Part shown: one piece after another, positions 36,839 to 45,830 of the stretch
Layout of the letters: each line of letters begins with the position of its first letter
Position numbering within the stretch: the first letter of the stretch is position 1
Origin: Chloroflexota bacterium
GTDB lineage: Bacteria; Chloroflexota; Anaerolineae; J036; Brachytrichaceae
NCBI GenBank assembly: GCA_025354985.1
Contig: JANXLU010000072.1
Span: forward strand, 61,349-125,348
DNA length: 64,000 nt
Reading direction: 5' to 3'
Notes under the pieces: model-generated
Told to the model about the DNA's origin: nothing
The model's database searches: none
The model's input: only the letters and a program-made list of their open reading frames with translations
Translations under genes and position numbers: made by a program

Positions 36839-39547
36839 TTACCAAAGCGGCGTCTGTTGGATAAGTTTTGCAACCAAACCCGTCCACCCCGTTTGATGCG
36901 ATGCCCCAACCCCGCGGCCCGTGTCACCGTCAAAGTATTCGTAGAACAAAACCAGGTCACGCCAATGGGGATCACCAGAATATGGAATGTGGCGTAATGC
37001 GGGTCGGATACCTGATTTATCCCGAACAAACAAACGTATCAACCTGCGCGAAAGTTCCTCACCAACCTGCCACAACGTAACGAAATTGCCGGAGCCTGTT
37101 GGGCATTCGACCTTGAAATCGTCTCCAAAATAATAGTGGAACTTCTGAATGGACTCGATTAAGAGATAGTTCACCGGCATCCAAATTGGCCCCCGCCAGT
37201 TGCTGTTACCGCCAAACAGACCCGAACGAGATTCGGATGACTCATAGCGAACCTCATAACGCATGCCACCAACACTTAAGGTATACGGGTTCTCGTCATG
37301 AACCTTGCTTAACGCACGGACCCCGTAGTCTCCGAGAAACTCAGTTGAATCTAGGAGCCGGCTCAGCAGGCGCTTCATGCGATGTCCGCGCGTGAGCGCC
37401 ACCAAACGCCGGTCACCTGAGCCCTGTTGAGTCCAACGCGAAATCAGGCTGGCCAAATCCGGTCGATAATTCAAGAACCATTCAAGCCGCGCGGCAAAAC
37501 CAGGCAGCTGTTCGAGCATTTCCGGCTCTATTGATTCGACCGCAAATAGCGGTATCAGACCAACCAGGCTGCGAATCTTGAGTGGAAAATCCTGACCTTC
37601 GCTCGTGTGCAAAACATCATAGAAGAACTCATCCTCTGGGTCCCACAACGGGGTGCCATCTTCGCCTATGTTGTTCATGGCAGCCGCGATGTAGAGGAAA
37701 TGCTCAAAAAACTTGGACGCGATGTCCTCATAGGCGGGTTTGGTCAGGGCCAATTCAAGGGCAATCCGCATCATGTTTAAGCTGAACATTCCCATCCAAC
37801 TCGTGCCATCGCTCTGCTCGAGATGACCTCCCGTCGGCAGGGGTGCGCTTCGATCAAAGACCCCAATATTGTCCAACCCCAAAAATCCTCCTTGAAATAT
37901 GTTTTTGCCGTCGCTGTCCTTCCGGTTTACCCACCACGTAAAGTTGATCAACAGTTTGTGAAAGACACGCTCCAGGAAAACTAAATCCCCGGCATCCTGA
38001 GGCGCCGCCACACGGCGCTGTTTGCGGTCAATTTGAAACACCCGCCATGCCGACCACCCAAGCACGGGCGGGTTTACATCACCAAACGCCCACTCATAAG
38101 CCGGGATTTGACCATTGGGATGCATAAACCATTCGCGGGTGAGCAGCTCCAACTGATGCTTTGCGAACTTGGCATCCACCATAGCCAGTGGCACGCAATG
38201 AAAGGCCAAATCCCAGGTTGCGTACCACGGGTATTCCCATTTGTCCGGCATGGAAATAACATGTGCGTTGTTTAGGTGAATCCAGTCACGATTCCGACCA
38301 TCCTTGCGCTCTTCCGGTGGCATGGGCTGTGCGGGATCACCTTCCAACCACAGACGCACATCGTAGTTGTAAAACTGTTTGCTGCACAGCATCCCGGCAA
38401 GGGCTTGGCGTTGCACATTCTTCAGATCAGCCGATGCGGATGGCGGCGCCGCGGCCCCGAGTGCGGCATTTTGCGCCTGCAGTTCCTCGTAAAACTCGTT
38501 TGCCTCGCCGATGCGCCGAGCAAAAATATCGTCAAATGAATTTAGGGGCGCGTTGGTGTCCGCAGACTTTATGTCCTGGCGCACCGGTCGAAGACGAATT
38601 CGTATTGTCAGCACCTCACCCGGCTGCAGAAGTTTGTGATAAACGGCTGCGGCCTTTGTGCCGCTATGAGCGGGGTTGACCGCACCCTTGTTGCCGTGCA
38701 CGACATAGTCATGAAACGCATCCTTGACAAAACCCGCGGCGTTGGATGCGCCAAACAGTTTTTGAACATTGGAATCGTTGCCGGTGTAAATGATCTCGTC
38801 CGCGGCCTCACACAGAAATTGATAGGCGCCCAACTCGGAATGAACGACATCGATAACATGGGTGAACGTGCCTCGATTAACCACAACCGTGGCGTTGCCA
38901 ATTTCCTGGGTATGATGCTCGCGGCCCCATGTCCAGGTATTGCGAAACCACACGGTTGGCAACACCCAAATTGGGGCGGGCTCCTGTCCGTGGTTCGTAA
39001 TTGTGACGCGCATCAGAGTGTCGTCGGGCGCGGCCTTGGCATATTCAACGAGAACATCGAAGTAGCGATTCCCGTCAAACACTCCGGTATCCTCAAGCTC
39101 ATATTCGTTCTCGCCCCGGCTTCGACGCGCGTTTTCTGCGATAAGTCGCCCATACGGAAACTCGGCTTGTGGATACTTGTATAACATCTTTACGTATGCG
39201 TTTGACGGAACCGCGTCCAGGTAAAAATAATGCTCCTTTACGTCCTCGCCATGGTTGCCTTCTGGACCGCTCAAACCAAACAATCGTTCCTTGAGGATTG
39301 GGTCTTGACCATTCCAAAGTGCGGGAGCCAAACAGACAAATTGCCGATCGTCGCACCAGCCCAATAGGCCATCCTCGTTCCAGCGATACGCGCGTGAACG
39401 CGCCTGATCATGGGTCAGGTAGTCCCACGCAGCACCGGAGGCGCTGTAGTCCTCACGCACGGTGCCCCAGGCGCGTTCGGCCAAATATGGGCCCCACTTG
39501 CGCCACGCACGATGGTTCGATGATTGTCGTTGTTGCTCCGTTGACAT
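36839..39547 (-). CDS. GH63 / MGH1-like glucosidase
   Basis: 'KWEYPWYATWDLAFHCVPLAMVDAKFAKHQLELL', 'GPIWMPVNYLLIESIQKFHYYFGDDFKVECP', 'SHQTGWTGLVAKLI'; SD 'AAGGAG' before ATG at 39547. Confidence 0.88.
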   Translation of the reverse strand: MSTEQQRQSSNHRAWRKWGPYLAERAWGTVREDYSASGAAWDYLTHDQARSRAYRWNEDGLLGWCDDRQFVCLAPALWNGQDPILKERLFGLSGPEGNHGEDVKEHYFYLDAVPSNAYVKMLYKYPQAEFPYGRLIAENARRSRGENEYELEDTGVFDGNRYFDVLVEYAKAAPDDTLMRVTITNHGQEPAPIWVLPTVWFRNTWTWGREHHTQEIGNATVVVNRGTFTHVIDVVHSELGAYQFLCEAADEIIYTGNDSNVQKLFGASNAAGFVKDAFHDYVVHGNKGAVNPAHSGTKAAAVYHKLLQPGEVLTIRIRLRPVRQDIKSADTNAPLNSFDDIFARRIGEANEFYEELQAQNAALGAAAPPSASADLKNVQRQALAGMLCSKQFYNYDVRLWLEGDPAQPMPPEERKDGRNRDWIHLNNAHVISMPDKWEYPWYATWDLAFHCVPLAMVDAKFAKHQLELLTREWFMHPNGQIPAYEWAFGDVNPPVLGWSAWRVFQIDRKQRRVAAPQDAGDLVFLERVFHKLLINFTWWVNRKDSDGKNIFQGGFLGLDNIGVFDRSAPLPTGGHLEQSDGTSWMGMFSLNMMRIALELALTKPAYEDIASKFFEHFLYIAAAMNNIGEDGTPLWDPEDEFFYDVLHTSEGQDFPLKIRSLVGLIPLFAVESIEPEMLEQLPGFAARLEWFLNYRPDLASLISRWTQQGSGDRRLVALTRGHRMKRLLSRLLDSTEFLGDYGVRALSKVHDENPYTLSVGGMRYEVRYESSESRSGLFGGNSNWRGPIWMPVNYLLIESIQKFHYYFGDDFKVECPTGSGNFVTLWQVGEELSRRLIRLFVRDKSGIRPALRHIPYSGDPHWRDLVLFYEYFDGDTGRGVGASHQTGWTGLVAKLIQQTPLW

Positions 39548-39560
39548 TATGTGCTCCTTC

Positions 39561-39587
39561 TTAAGCTTACCGCGACACGTTAAGCTT
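39561..39587. repeat. direct repeat TTAAGCTT x2, 19-bp period, in the GH63-like gene leader
   Basis: TTAAGCTT at 39561-39568 and 39580-39587. Confidence 0.8.
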
Positions 39588-39784
39588 CCAATGGTCTGAT
39601 TACAACACCTATCGTTACAAACATCACGAGCTTTACAGGCTGTACAACAATTGCAACCGTAGCACACTTTTTGGTTCGAACTCAGCGCATTCTCGCGAGC
39701 TACTCGCAACGTCCCTAAATCAGTCTCAGCGCAAGTTAATCAAGCGCAACTATTCTTAGTTCCTGCCTTACTTTCCGTTCTGAT

Positions 39785-40147
39785 GTGGGAGTAAAGCTGA
39801 AAAGAATTAAGAACATGACCAATACAGCGGTACCTTTTGTAGGCATTGAAGTTGAAATGCTTGAATCATCCGGCAAATCCGGCGTGGTTTGTGTTAAGCG
39901 CGTGATCGTTGGCAGCCCGGCCTACAAGGCTGGCATCCAATCGGGCGACCTTGTACTGAATATTGGCCGAGCCGGCGTTAATGATCGCGCGACGCTCGTC
40001 GGAGCGTTGGCAAACTACAAGGCGGGCGAGACGATTACCCTGAAAATCAGCCGGGAGCAGCGCGCGCACCGCGTCAAGCTCACCTTGGGTGAACGACAAA
40101 TTCCGGCGCTCAAATTCAAGCCGGTTGAACAGCATCTCAACGGCTAA
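39785..40147 (+). CDS. stand-alone PDZ domain protein
   Basis: 'VPFVGIEVE...RVIVGSPAYKAGIQSGDLVLNIGRAGVNDRATLVGALANYKAGETITLKI'; start could be 39815. Confidence 0.8.
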   Translation: MGVKLKRIKNMTNTAVPFVGIEVEMLESSGKSGVVCVKRVIVGSPAYKAGIQSGDLVLNIGRAGVNDRATLVGALANYKAGETITLKISREQRAHRVKLTLGERQIPALKFKPVEQHLNG

Positions 40148-41064
40148 CGGCCTTCAAACAACGCAAGCGCCCAGCTTGCCACCTGTTCAGAAAACCACGG
40201 TCCGGAGGAATCGTCCTCTTCGTAACGCCATGCTGCGGCAAGCACGCCCTGCACCACCGCCCAGGCAGCGACGCGCCGCAGTTCCAACTGGCCATAATCA
40301 GCCATCAGCTCGATGCGCCGCCTGATCACCTTGTGACCATCCAGCTCACGCGCCCAATCTCCCAACGGATTATAGAAAAACGACGACGGCTCATAGGCGC
40401 GGTCGCCAACCAACCCCTTTGGATCCACCATCAGCCATCCGCGATCCGATGCCAGGATGTTGTGGTGATGCAGGTCACCGTGCAATAGCACTTCTTCATG
40501 CTTCGTGGACAACATTTCAGCGGCAAGGCGCTGCGCCGCACTGCAGATTTTGGCATCCATCGGCCCCCAGGTCCCATCAAATAGAGACGGTATCCTGACA
40601 AGGAATTCAACCCGTTCTGCCAGGCTTGTATATCGATGCGCGTCAATCAGCTGGATGCGCATGTCGCGAATAAACGTTGCCGCAACACGTGTGGCATGGT
40701 CATCATCCGTGGGAACGAGGCTCGCCAGCTCGGTGCCAGGCACACAGCGCTCCATCAGCAGCGCCCGGTTGTCGGGGGCGTCCTCGAACAATCGCACTGC
40801 GCCGCGGCCGTTCATGCGCCGCAACCAGTCGGCCTGATCATCTTCATCAAGATAGGGTGGAATGATCTTCAATATGGCCGGCTGGCCGTTTGCGCGCGTG
40901 GCTGCGGCCACAAATCCATAGGTCGAACAGAGCGGCGCGCCAAGCCTGATCTGCCAAAGCGCCGTGCAATGCCGTACCAGGTTTGGCAGATCATCCAGCC
41001 AACGTTGGCCGTCGGCCCCGGCGATTTCGACGTGCTTCTCGATAAACGCGGGCGTCAGATTCAT
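40144..41064 (-). CDS. APH(6)/streptomycin 6-kinase-like phosphotransferase
   Basis: 'LLHGDLHHHNILASDRGWLMVDPKGLVGDRAYEPSSFFYNP' kinase catalytic/DFG-equivalent region of the APH_6_hur family. Confidence 0.85.
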   Translation of the reverse strand: MNLTPAFIEKHVEIAGADGQRWLDDLPNLVRHCTALWQIRLGAPLCSTYGFVAAATRANGQPAILKIIPPYLDEDDQADWLRRMNGRGAVRLFEDAPDNRALLMERCVPGTELASLVPTDDDHATRVAATFIRDMRIQLIDAHRYTSLAERVEFLVRIPSLFDGTWGPMDAKICSAAQRLAAEMLSTKHEEVLLHGDLHHHNILASDRGWLMVDPKGLVGDRAYEPSSFFYNPLGDWARELDGHKVIRRRIELMADYGQLELRRVAAWAVVQGVLAAAWRYEEDDSSGPWFSEQVASWALALFEGR

Positions 41065-41103
41065 TTGCGGACTTATATCACGATCCTATAATGGTTTGAA
41101 GCT

Positions 41104-41337
41104 ATGAAACCGACTGGAAAACCGACCGATACACGCAAACTTCAGGCCGGAATAAATCGCAGCATGTTATGGCTGGTGCTTGGAATGTTGGTCATCGGTG
41201 GCACGATTTTCCTGTATTTTGCCTACGGGCCGCAGGCGGGGCTTGTCGGTGCGGCTTGTTTGGTTGGTGGCGGTGTTTTAGTGTTGCTCGTGTATTTGGT
41301 CGTCATTGTTTTGGGGAAAATTGCGGGTGAAGAATAG
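41104..41337 (+). CDS. 77-aa protein with two predicted TM helices
   Basis: Hydrophobic segments 'MLWLVLGMLVIGGTIFLYFAYG' and 'GLVGAACLVGGGVLVLLVYLVVIVLG'; stop abuts next ATG. Confidence 0.7.
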   Translation: MKPTGKPTDTRKLQAGINRSMLWLVLGMLVIGGTIFLYFAYGPQAGLVGAACLVGGGVLVLLVYLVVIVLGKIAGEE

Positions 41338-42618
41338 ATGAAGGTTTCAAGAATCACACTACCGATGTTTGCATTTCTGCTGATGAGCTGCAGCCTTATT
41401 CGGCCGGGTGCGCAACGTGCACGACAGGTCTCTACTGCGCCGGCTGATTGGCCGCTGGCGGCGCGTCAACAACTTGCAGAGTTTGATCTAATGGCCCGAA
41501 GCATGCGAGACCTGTATATTGACCCGACAAAGATTGATGCCAAATGGCAGCAGAAAGTGGATGCCATCCGCGCCAAGTTTAGTGAAACAACCACCGGGGA
41601 CGATGGCTCAACCCTTGTCCGAGACTTGTTGGCGACGCTTGATGATGGAAATTTGCAGGTCACCAATCTGCCGGATGACGGCACGACCGCGGTCGACCCG
41701 GCAATCGCCGGCGGGCTGGGTGTACAGGTCGACCTTCCAAGCAAGGATCATGACCGCGTACTGGTACTGTCTGTCAGCGATGGCAGTGCGGCACAGTCCG
41801 CTGGCATCAAGGCGCACGATGCCATTGTTTCGGTCGATGGTCGGCCCGTTGGAAACGATCCAAGCATCCTTAGGCGCGTGCGCGGTCGGGTCGGTACGCA
41901 AGTGGTGATCGGCGTGCAAACTCCGGGCCGCGCGGCACGCGACGTTACGATTACCCGGCGCGCGGTGAGTTCCGCCAGCCCGACCACCGGACGCATGATT
42001 CCAGGAACAAACTATGGATTGATACAACCCGGGCTTGCAACACTTCCGGATCAATTGCGCGGTGAGGTAACCACCGCACTACGCGACCTGAGCAAGAATC
42101 GCCCGCTTGATGGCTTGATACTCGACCTGCGCGTCATGCGCGGCCCTGATTTTCCGACCGAAGATTTGCTGGCACTGTTTGCAAACAGAATTGTTGCAAC
42201 CCGCTATGCCAGAGGGCAGGCACCCAGCCCATTCAGCCGAACAGCGGTCGCTGCCGGGCAGGTGGATTTGTCCGGCAGAAACATTGATGGTTCGCAAACC
42301 GTCCCCCTGGTCATTCTGGTTGGTTCGTTGACCAATGGACAGGCGGAAGCATTTGCCGGGATTTTGCAAGATTTGCAACGTGCCATTGTTATTGGCAACA
42401 CCACTCAGGGAAATCCCGTGATTCTTGCAGACGTCGATTTACCAACCAGCGGCCTCCGGATGCGCATCCCCAGCGCCGAGTACCGCACGCTCAAAGGTGT
42501 TGGTTGGCTCAAGACTGGTGTCATCCCTAATCCTATTATCGAAACGTCCTGGGAGGCATACACCGATGATAACGACCCGGTGCTAAAGCTGGCCGTGGAT
42601 CAATTGAACAAGCGATAG
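41338..42618 (+). CDS. S41 (C-terminal processing peptidase)-like lipoprotein with PDZ domain; catalytic residues apparently lost
   Basis: Lipobox 'LLMSCS', PDZ 'VLVLSVSDGSAAQSAGIKAHDAIVSVDGRPV', S41 core 'VPLVILVGSLTNGQAEAFAGILQDLQRAIVIGNTTQGNPVIL'. Confidence 0.82.
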   Translation: MKVSRITLPMFAFLLMSCSLIRPGAQRARQVSTAPADWPLAARQQLAEFDLMARSMRDLYIDPTKIDAKWQQKVDAIRAKFSETTTGDDGSTLVRDLLATLDDGNLQVTNLPDDGTTAVDPAIAGGLGVQVDLPSKDHDRVLVLSVSDGSAAQSAGIKAHDAIVSVDGRPVGNDPSILRRVRGRVGTQVVIGVQTPGRAARDVTITRRAVSSASPTTGRMIPGTNYGLIQPGLATLPDQLRGEVTTALRDLSKNRPLDGLILDLRVMRGPDFPTEDLLALFANRIVATRYARGQAPSPFSRTAVAAGQVDLSGRNIDGSQTVPLVILVGSLTNGQAEAFAGILQDLQRAIVIGNTTQGNPVILADVDLPTSGLRMRIPSAEYRTLKGVGWLKTGVIPNPIIETSWEAYTDDNDPVLKLAVDQLNKR

Positions 42619-42622
42619 GCGC

Positions 42623-44077
42623 ATGAACGTAAACGAACTAGCCGACTTCATAAACGCCGAGCTTGAAACCTGGCACGTGCCCGGGGTCAGCGTGGCAGTC
42701 ACGAACGGCTCAGAAACCGTGTTCGCCGCGGGCTACGGATTTCGCGAGGTTGAATCCAGGCTTCCGGTGACGCCAGACACCATTCATTGGGTTGCATCGT
42801 GCAGCAAGGCGTTTACTGCGCTGTGCCTGGGATTGCTTGTCGAAGACGGTGTGTTGCGATGGAATGCGCCGGTTCGTGATTATTTGCCCGAGTTCAAGCT
42901 TCAGGATTCATATGCCAATGAACGAGTTACTGTGCGCGACTTGCTGTGTCACCGTAGCGGACTGCCGAGACACGATAAATCATGGTACCTGTCTCAGGAA
43001 ACGGCGGAAGAATTTGTACGGCGAATCCAACATCTCAGTCCAACGTTCGATTTTCGCGAGGTATATCAATATAACAATCACTTCTACATCGTTGCGGCCG
43101 CGCTGGCTTGCCGCGTCGGCGGCATGGCTTTTGAGACCCTGGTTCAAAAACGCATTCTGGCACCGCTCGGGATGACCCAAAGCGGATATGCGCTTGGAAC
43201 GGCACGATCGCGGGGGCCGGTTGCCGAACCATATCAATGGAACGAACTAACCCGTAAACTGCAACATATCACTCACTACGCTGAAGCTGAAACACTGCTA
43301 GCCGGGCCGGGTGGTCTGCAAAGCACCGCGCTGGACATGACACGCTGGTTGCGGATGCAGCTAGGTGCGGGCGAATTCGATGGACACCGCCTTTTCAAAC
43401 AATCCACGATTCTTGAATCTCGTATTCCGCGCATTCCGGTCGTTGATCCGAGTTCGCTTACACACGGTCATGAGACATTCGGCTGGGCGGCTTATGGGTT
43501 GGGGTGGCGCCTGAGTATGTATCGTGGTCACGGCGTAGTGCAACACAGCGGCTCCATAAACGGATTTGGCTCGCACGTCAGTTTTATGCCGGGTTCGGGC
43601 TTGGGTGTGGTTGTGCTGGGCAACAATGAATCACCAAACTTTGCGTTTACCGTGGCGCTCCGCGCATATGATTTGATGTTGGGCCTTGAACCGTTGCCTT
43701 GGAGCCAAACCTTTCGAGAAACGCTTCAAAAACAACTGACCGACGCGGAGATGGAGCGAAAAACTGCCGATACAGAGCGCATCATTCAGGCGCCACACAC
43801 ACATCCAGCCAGCGACTATTGCGGTGAATATGAACACCCTGGTTACGGATCCGTGACTATCACAAAGCGCGATTCGGATCAAGCGATTGAGGCAACGTTC
43901 CACACAATCACGTATCAATTGACTCACTTTCACTACGACGTCTTCACGTTAAGCCACTCGGATATGGACACGACATGGCGCGCCGTATTTAGCAACGATG
44001 ATAAAGGAACCATAAGATACGTGGCTATTAAATGGGAAGCTGCCGCAGAGCCAATCGTTTTTTGCCGGCGTTCGTGA
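42623..44077 (+). CDS. serine hydrolase / class C beta-lactamase family
   Basis: SxxK 'ASCSKAFTALCLGLL', YxN 'QYNNHFYIVAA', HxG 'VVQHSGSINGFGSHVSF'. Confidence 0.92.
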   Translation: MNVNELADFINAELETWHVPGVSVAVTNGSETVFAAGYGFREVESRLPVTPDTIHWVASCSKAFTALCLGLLVEDGVLRWNAPVRDYLPEFKLQDSYANERVTVRDLLCHRSGLPRHDKSWYLSQETAEEFVRRIQHLSPTFDFREVYQYNNHFYIVAAALACRVGGMAFETLVQKRILAPLGMTQSGYALGTARSRGPVAEPYQWNELTRKLQHITHYAEAETLLAGPGGLQSTALDMTRWLRMQLGAGEFDGHRLFKQSTILESRIPRIPVVDPSSLTHGHETFGWAAYGLGWRLSMYRGHGVVQHSGSINGFGSHVSFMPGSGLGVVVLGNNESPNFAFTVALRAYDLMLGLEPLPWSQTFRETLQKQLTDAEMERKTADTERIIQAPHTHPASDYCGEYEHPGYGSVTITKRDSDQAIEATFHTITYQLTHFHYDVFTLSHSDMDTTWRAVFSNDDKGTIRYVAIKWEAAAEPIVFCRRS

Positions 44078-44129
44078 ACGTTGTTTTTTTAACCTCGTTT
44101 GAAACGAAAACCGGGGGAGCCTGTCAACC

Positions 44130-45128
44130 GTGAGACACCTAACCACTTTGCGTCACGCGATGCGCAACAAGCCCGGTGCACACCTAAATGCCATAGGCAT
44201 CTCACAATCGAGGCACACCGGTGCTCGTTTGGGAACGATCACTTATTCAATTTGCAGCACCGTGCCGCGTGCTGTTGAAACCGTAATCGCGATGGGATAT
44301 GCACCCGATTTGGCTGTGGATTGGCTATCCACGATGCCAAAGCATTTGGAAGACGCGTGGTGGAACGAATCAGCTACCTTAAGCGGGCTCGCACAAATCG
44401 CAGATAGATCGCCTACCGTGGCTGAATTCATTCAGGCTCAGACCGCCTTGGTACGCACTGTTATTGATGGAACTCCTGATGGCGCTGATATATTGATGGT
44501 ATCGCATGGCGGAATGGTTGAAGCCCATGTAATGGGCATGGCCCCGACTGAAAACTTGGTGTCTTGGGGGCCGGTATTTGGCTATTGTGAAGGAGCACGG
44601 ATTACATTGGATGGTGACGTAGTTGTGCAAACCGAGCAACTTCGTAACGCAACTACTAAGACCCAAGCCTTTGGTGGGTTGATATTTTCTTTGGCACACG
44701 AATGTGATTTGCCCGCCCTAGTAGCCTTGCTTGCAGACGATGTTCTGGGTGCAAAACGTGAACGTCTGGAGCAACCACTTCCGGATTGCTATGGGAAAGC
44801 CTTTAAACATATAGGCCGCGATCAAAACAGCGAGCTAATTGTTGTTCGTAAAGATGCGGTATTGGTCGGGACGCTTCAGCTCACCCGGCTGCACTATCTT
44901 GGCAGACAAGGCGCGCAGCGGATGCTAATCGAATCCGTGCGTGTGGCAAGTGGCATGCGAAATCAGGGCATTGGGCGCAGTATGCTTTTATGGGCAATTG
45001 AACGTGCCCGCGAGCACGGTTGTGCCGTCTTGCAACTCACTACGGATAAATCACGCCGTGACGCGCATCGCTTTTATGAACGACTGGGCTTTGTCGCCTC
45101 TCACGACGGCATGAAACTGGAGCTGTAA
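44130..45128 (+). CDS. fusion of histidine-phosphatase-like domain and GNAT acetyltransferase domain
   Basis: N-term 'LTTLRHAMRNKPGAHLNAIGISQSRHTGARLG...STVPRAVET...MVSHGGMVEAHV'; C-term 'LIESVRVASGMRNQGIGRSMLLWAIERAREHGCAVLQLTTDKSRRDAHRFYERLGF'. Confidence 0.85.
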   Translation: MRHLTTLRHAMRNKPGAHLNAIGISQSRHTGARLGTITYSICSTVPRAVETVIAMGYAPDLAVDWLSTMPKHLEDAWWNESATLSGLAQIADRSPTVAEFIQAQTALVRTVIDGTPDGADILMVSHGGMVEAHVMGMAPTENLVSWGPVFGYCEGARITLDGDVVVQTEQLRNATTKTQAFGGLIFSLAHECDLPALVALLADDVLGAKRERLEQPLPDCYGKAFKHIGRDQNSELIVVRKDAVLVGTLQLTRLHYLGRQGAQRMLIESVRVASGMRNQGIGRSMLLWAIERAREHGCAVLQLTTDKSRRDAHRFYERLGFVASHDGMKLEL

Positions 45129-45139
45129 GAATGGGTCGG

Positions 45140-45766
45140 TCATGCCAGGCAAAAATTTCGCAGCATCTGTAACCCAACTTCCTGTGATTTTTCCGGATGA
45201 AACTGGATTCCCATGACATTTTCGTGCGCCACCACCGCCGGAAATTCGTATCCGTAGTCCGAGGAGGCAACGATGTCGTCGGAACTCATTCCAACTGCAT
45301 GGAATGAGTTTGCAAACCAGGCATACCCCTGGTCGGCAACTCCAGACACCAGGTAATGGGACGTGTCATGCACACGCAATTGGTTCCAGCCAATGTGTGG
45401 AACCTTGAGTTTGGCGCCTGCAGCCCCTAAATCGGTGAAATTGAATCGCACAATCCGACCGGAAATCAGGCCCAGACCCGGCCAGAAGCCCATTTCCTCA
45501 CCTACGTCAAAGAGCAATTGCATTCCCACGCAAATACCCAAAAACGGCTTTCCACCGCGGGCCTGGTCAATGCACATCTGCCACAACCCGCGAGATCGCA
45601 ACCCGGCGGCGCAGTCCTCAAACGCACCAACGCCGGGTAGCACAATTTTGTCCGCAGCTGCGATGACACGTGCATCCGCAGTCATGTTTATCTCACCACC
45701 GACAAACTCAATCGCCTTGCACACATTGCGCAGATTACCGGCGCCGTAGTCAATAACTGCAATCAT
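45140..45766 (-). CDS. hisH: imidazole glycerol phosphate synthase subunit HisH
   Basis: 'MIAVIDYGAGNLRNVCKAIEFVG', 'PFLGICVGMQLLFD', 'VMGIQFHPEKSQEVGLQMLRNF'. Confidence 0.95.
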   Translation of the reverse strand: MIAVIDYGAGNLRNVCKAIEFVGGEINMTADARVIAAADKIVLPGVGAFEDCAAGLRSRGLWQMCIDQARGGKPFLGICVGMQLLFDVGEEMGFWPGLGLISGRIVRFNFTDLGAAGAKLKVPHIGWNQLRVHDTSHYLVSGVADQGYAWFANSFHAVGMSSDDIVASSDYGYEFPAVVAHENVMGIQFHPEKSQEVGLQMLRNFCLA

Positions 45767-45769
45767 GTG

Positions 45770-45811
45770 AAAAATGCATCGCGAGCGACCCGATTGGCGT
45801 CGCTCGCGATG
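45770..45811 (-). terminator. rho-independent terminator downstream of rplS, abutting hisH
   Basis: Minus strand: CATCGCGAGCGAC-GCCAATCGG-GTCGCTCGCGATG followed by CATTTTTC; 13-bp perfect stem. Confidence 0.85.
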
Positions 45812-45830
45812 GTGCGGTGAGCATGAACGT

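Noticed and set aside
40144-41064. Mobile antibiotic-resistance gene
   Set aside because: The APH(6)-like kinase has no flanking mobile-element signs; more likely a chromosomal kinase of unknown substrate.
44078-44110. Terminator after the beta-lactamase-like gene (CGTTCGTGAACG then T-run)
   Set aside because: The palindrome leaves only a 5-bp stem with a 2-nt loop; too weak to call.
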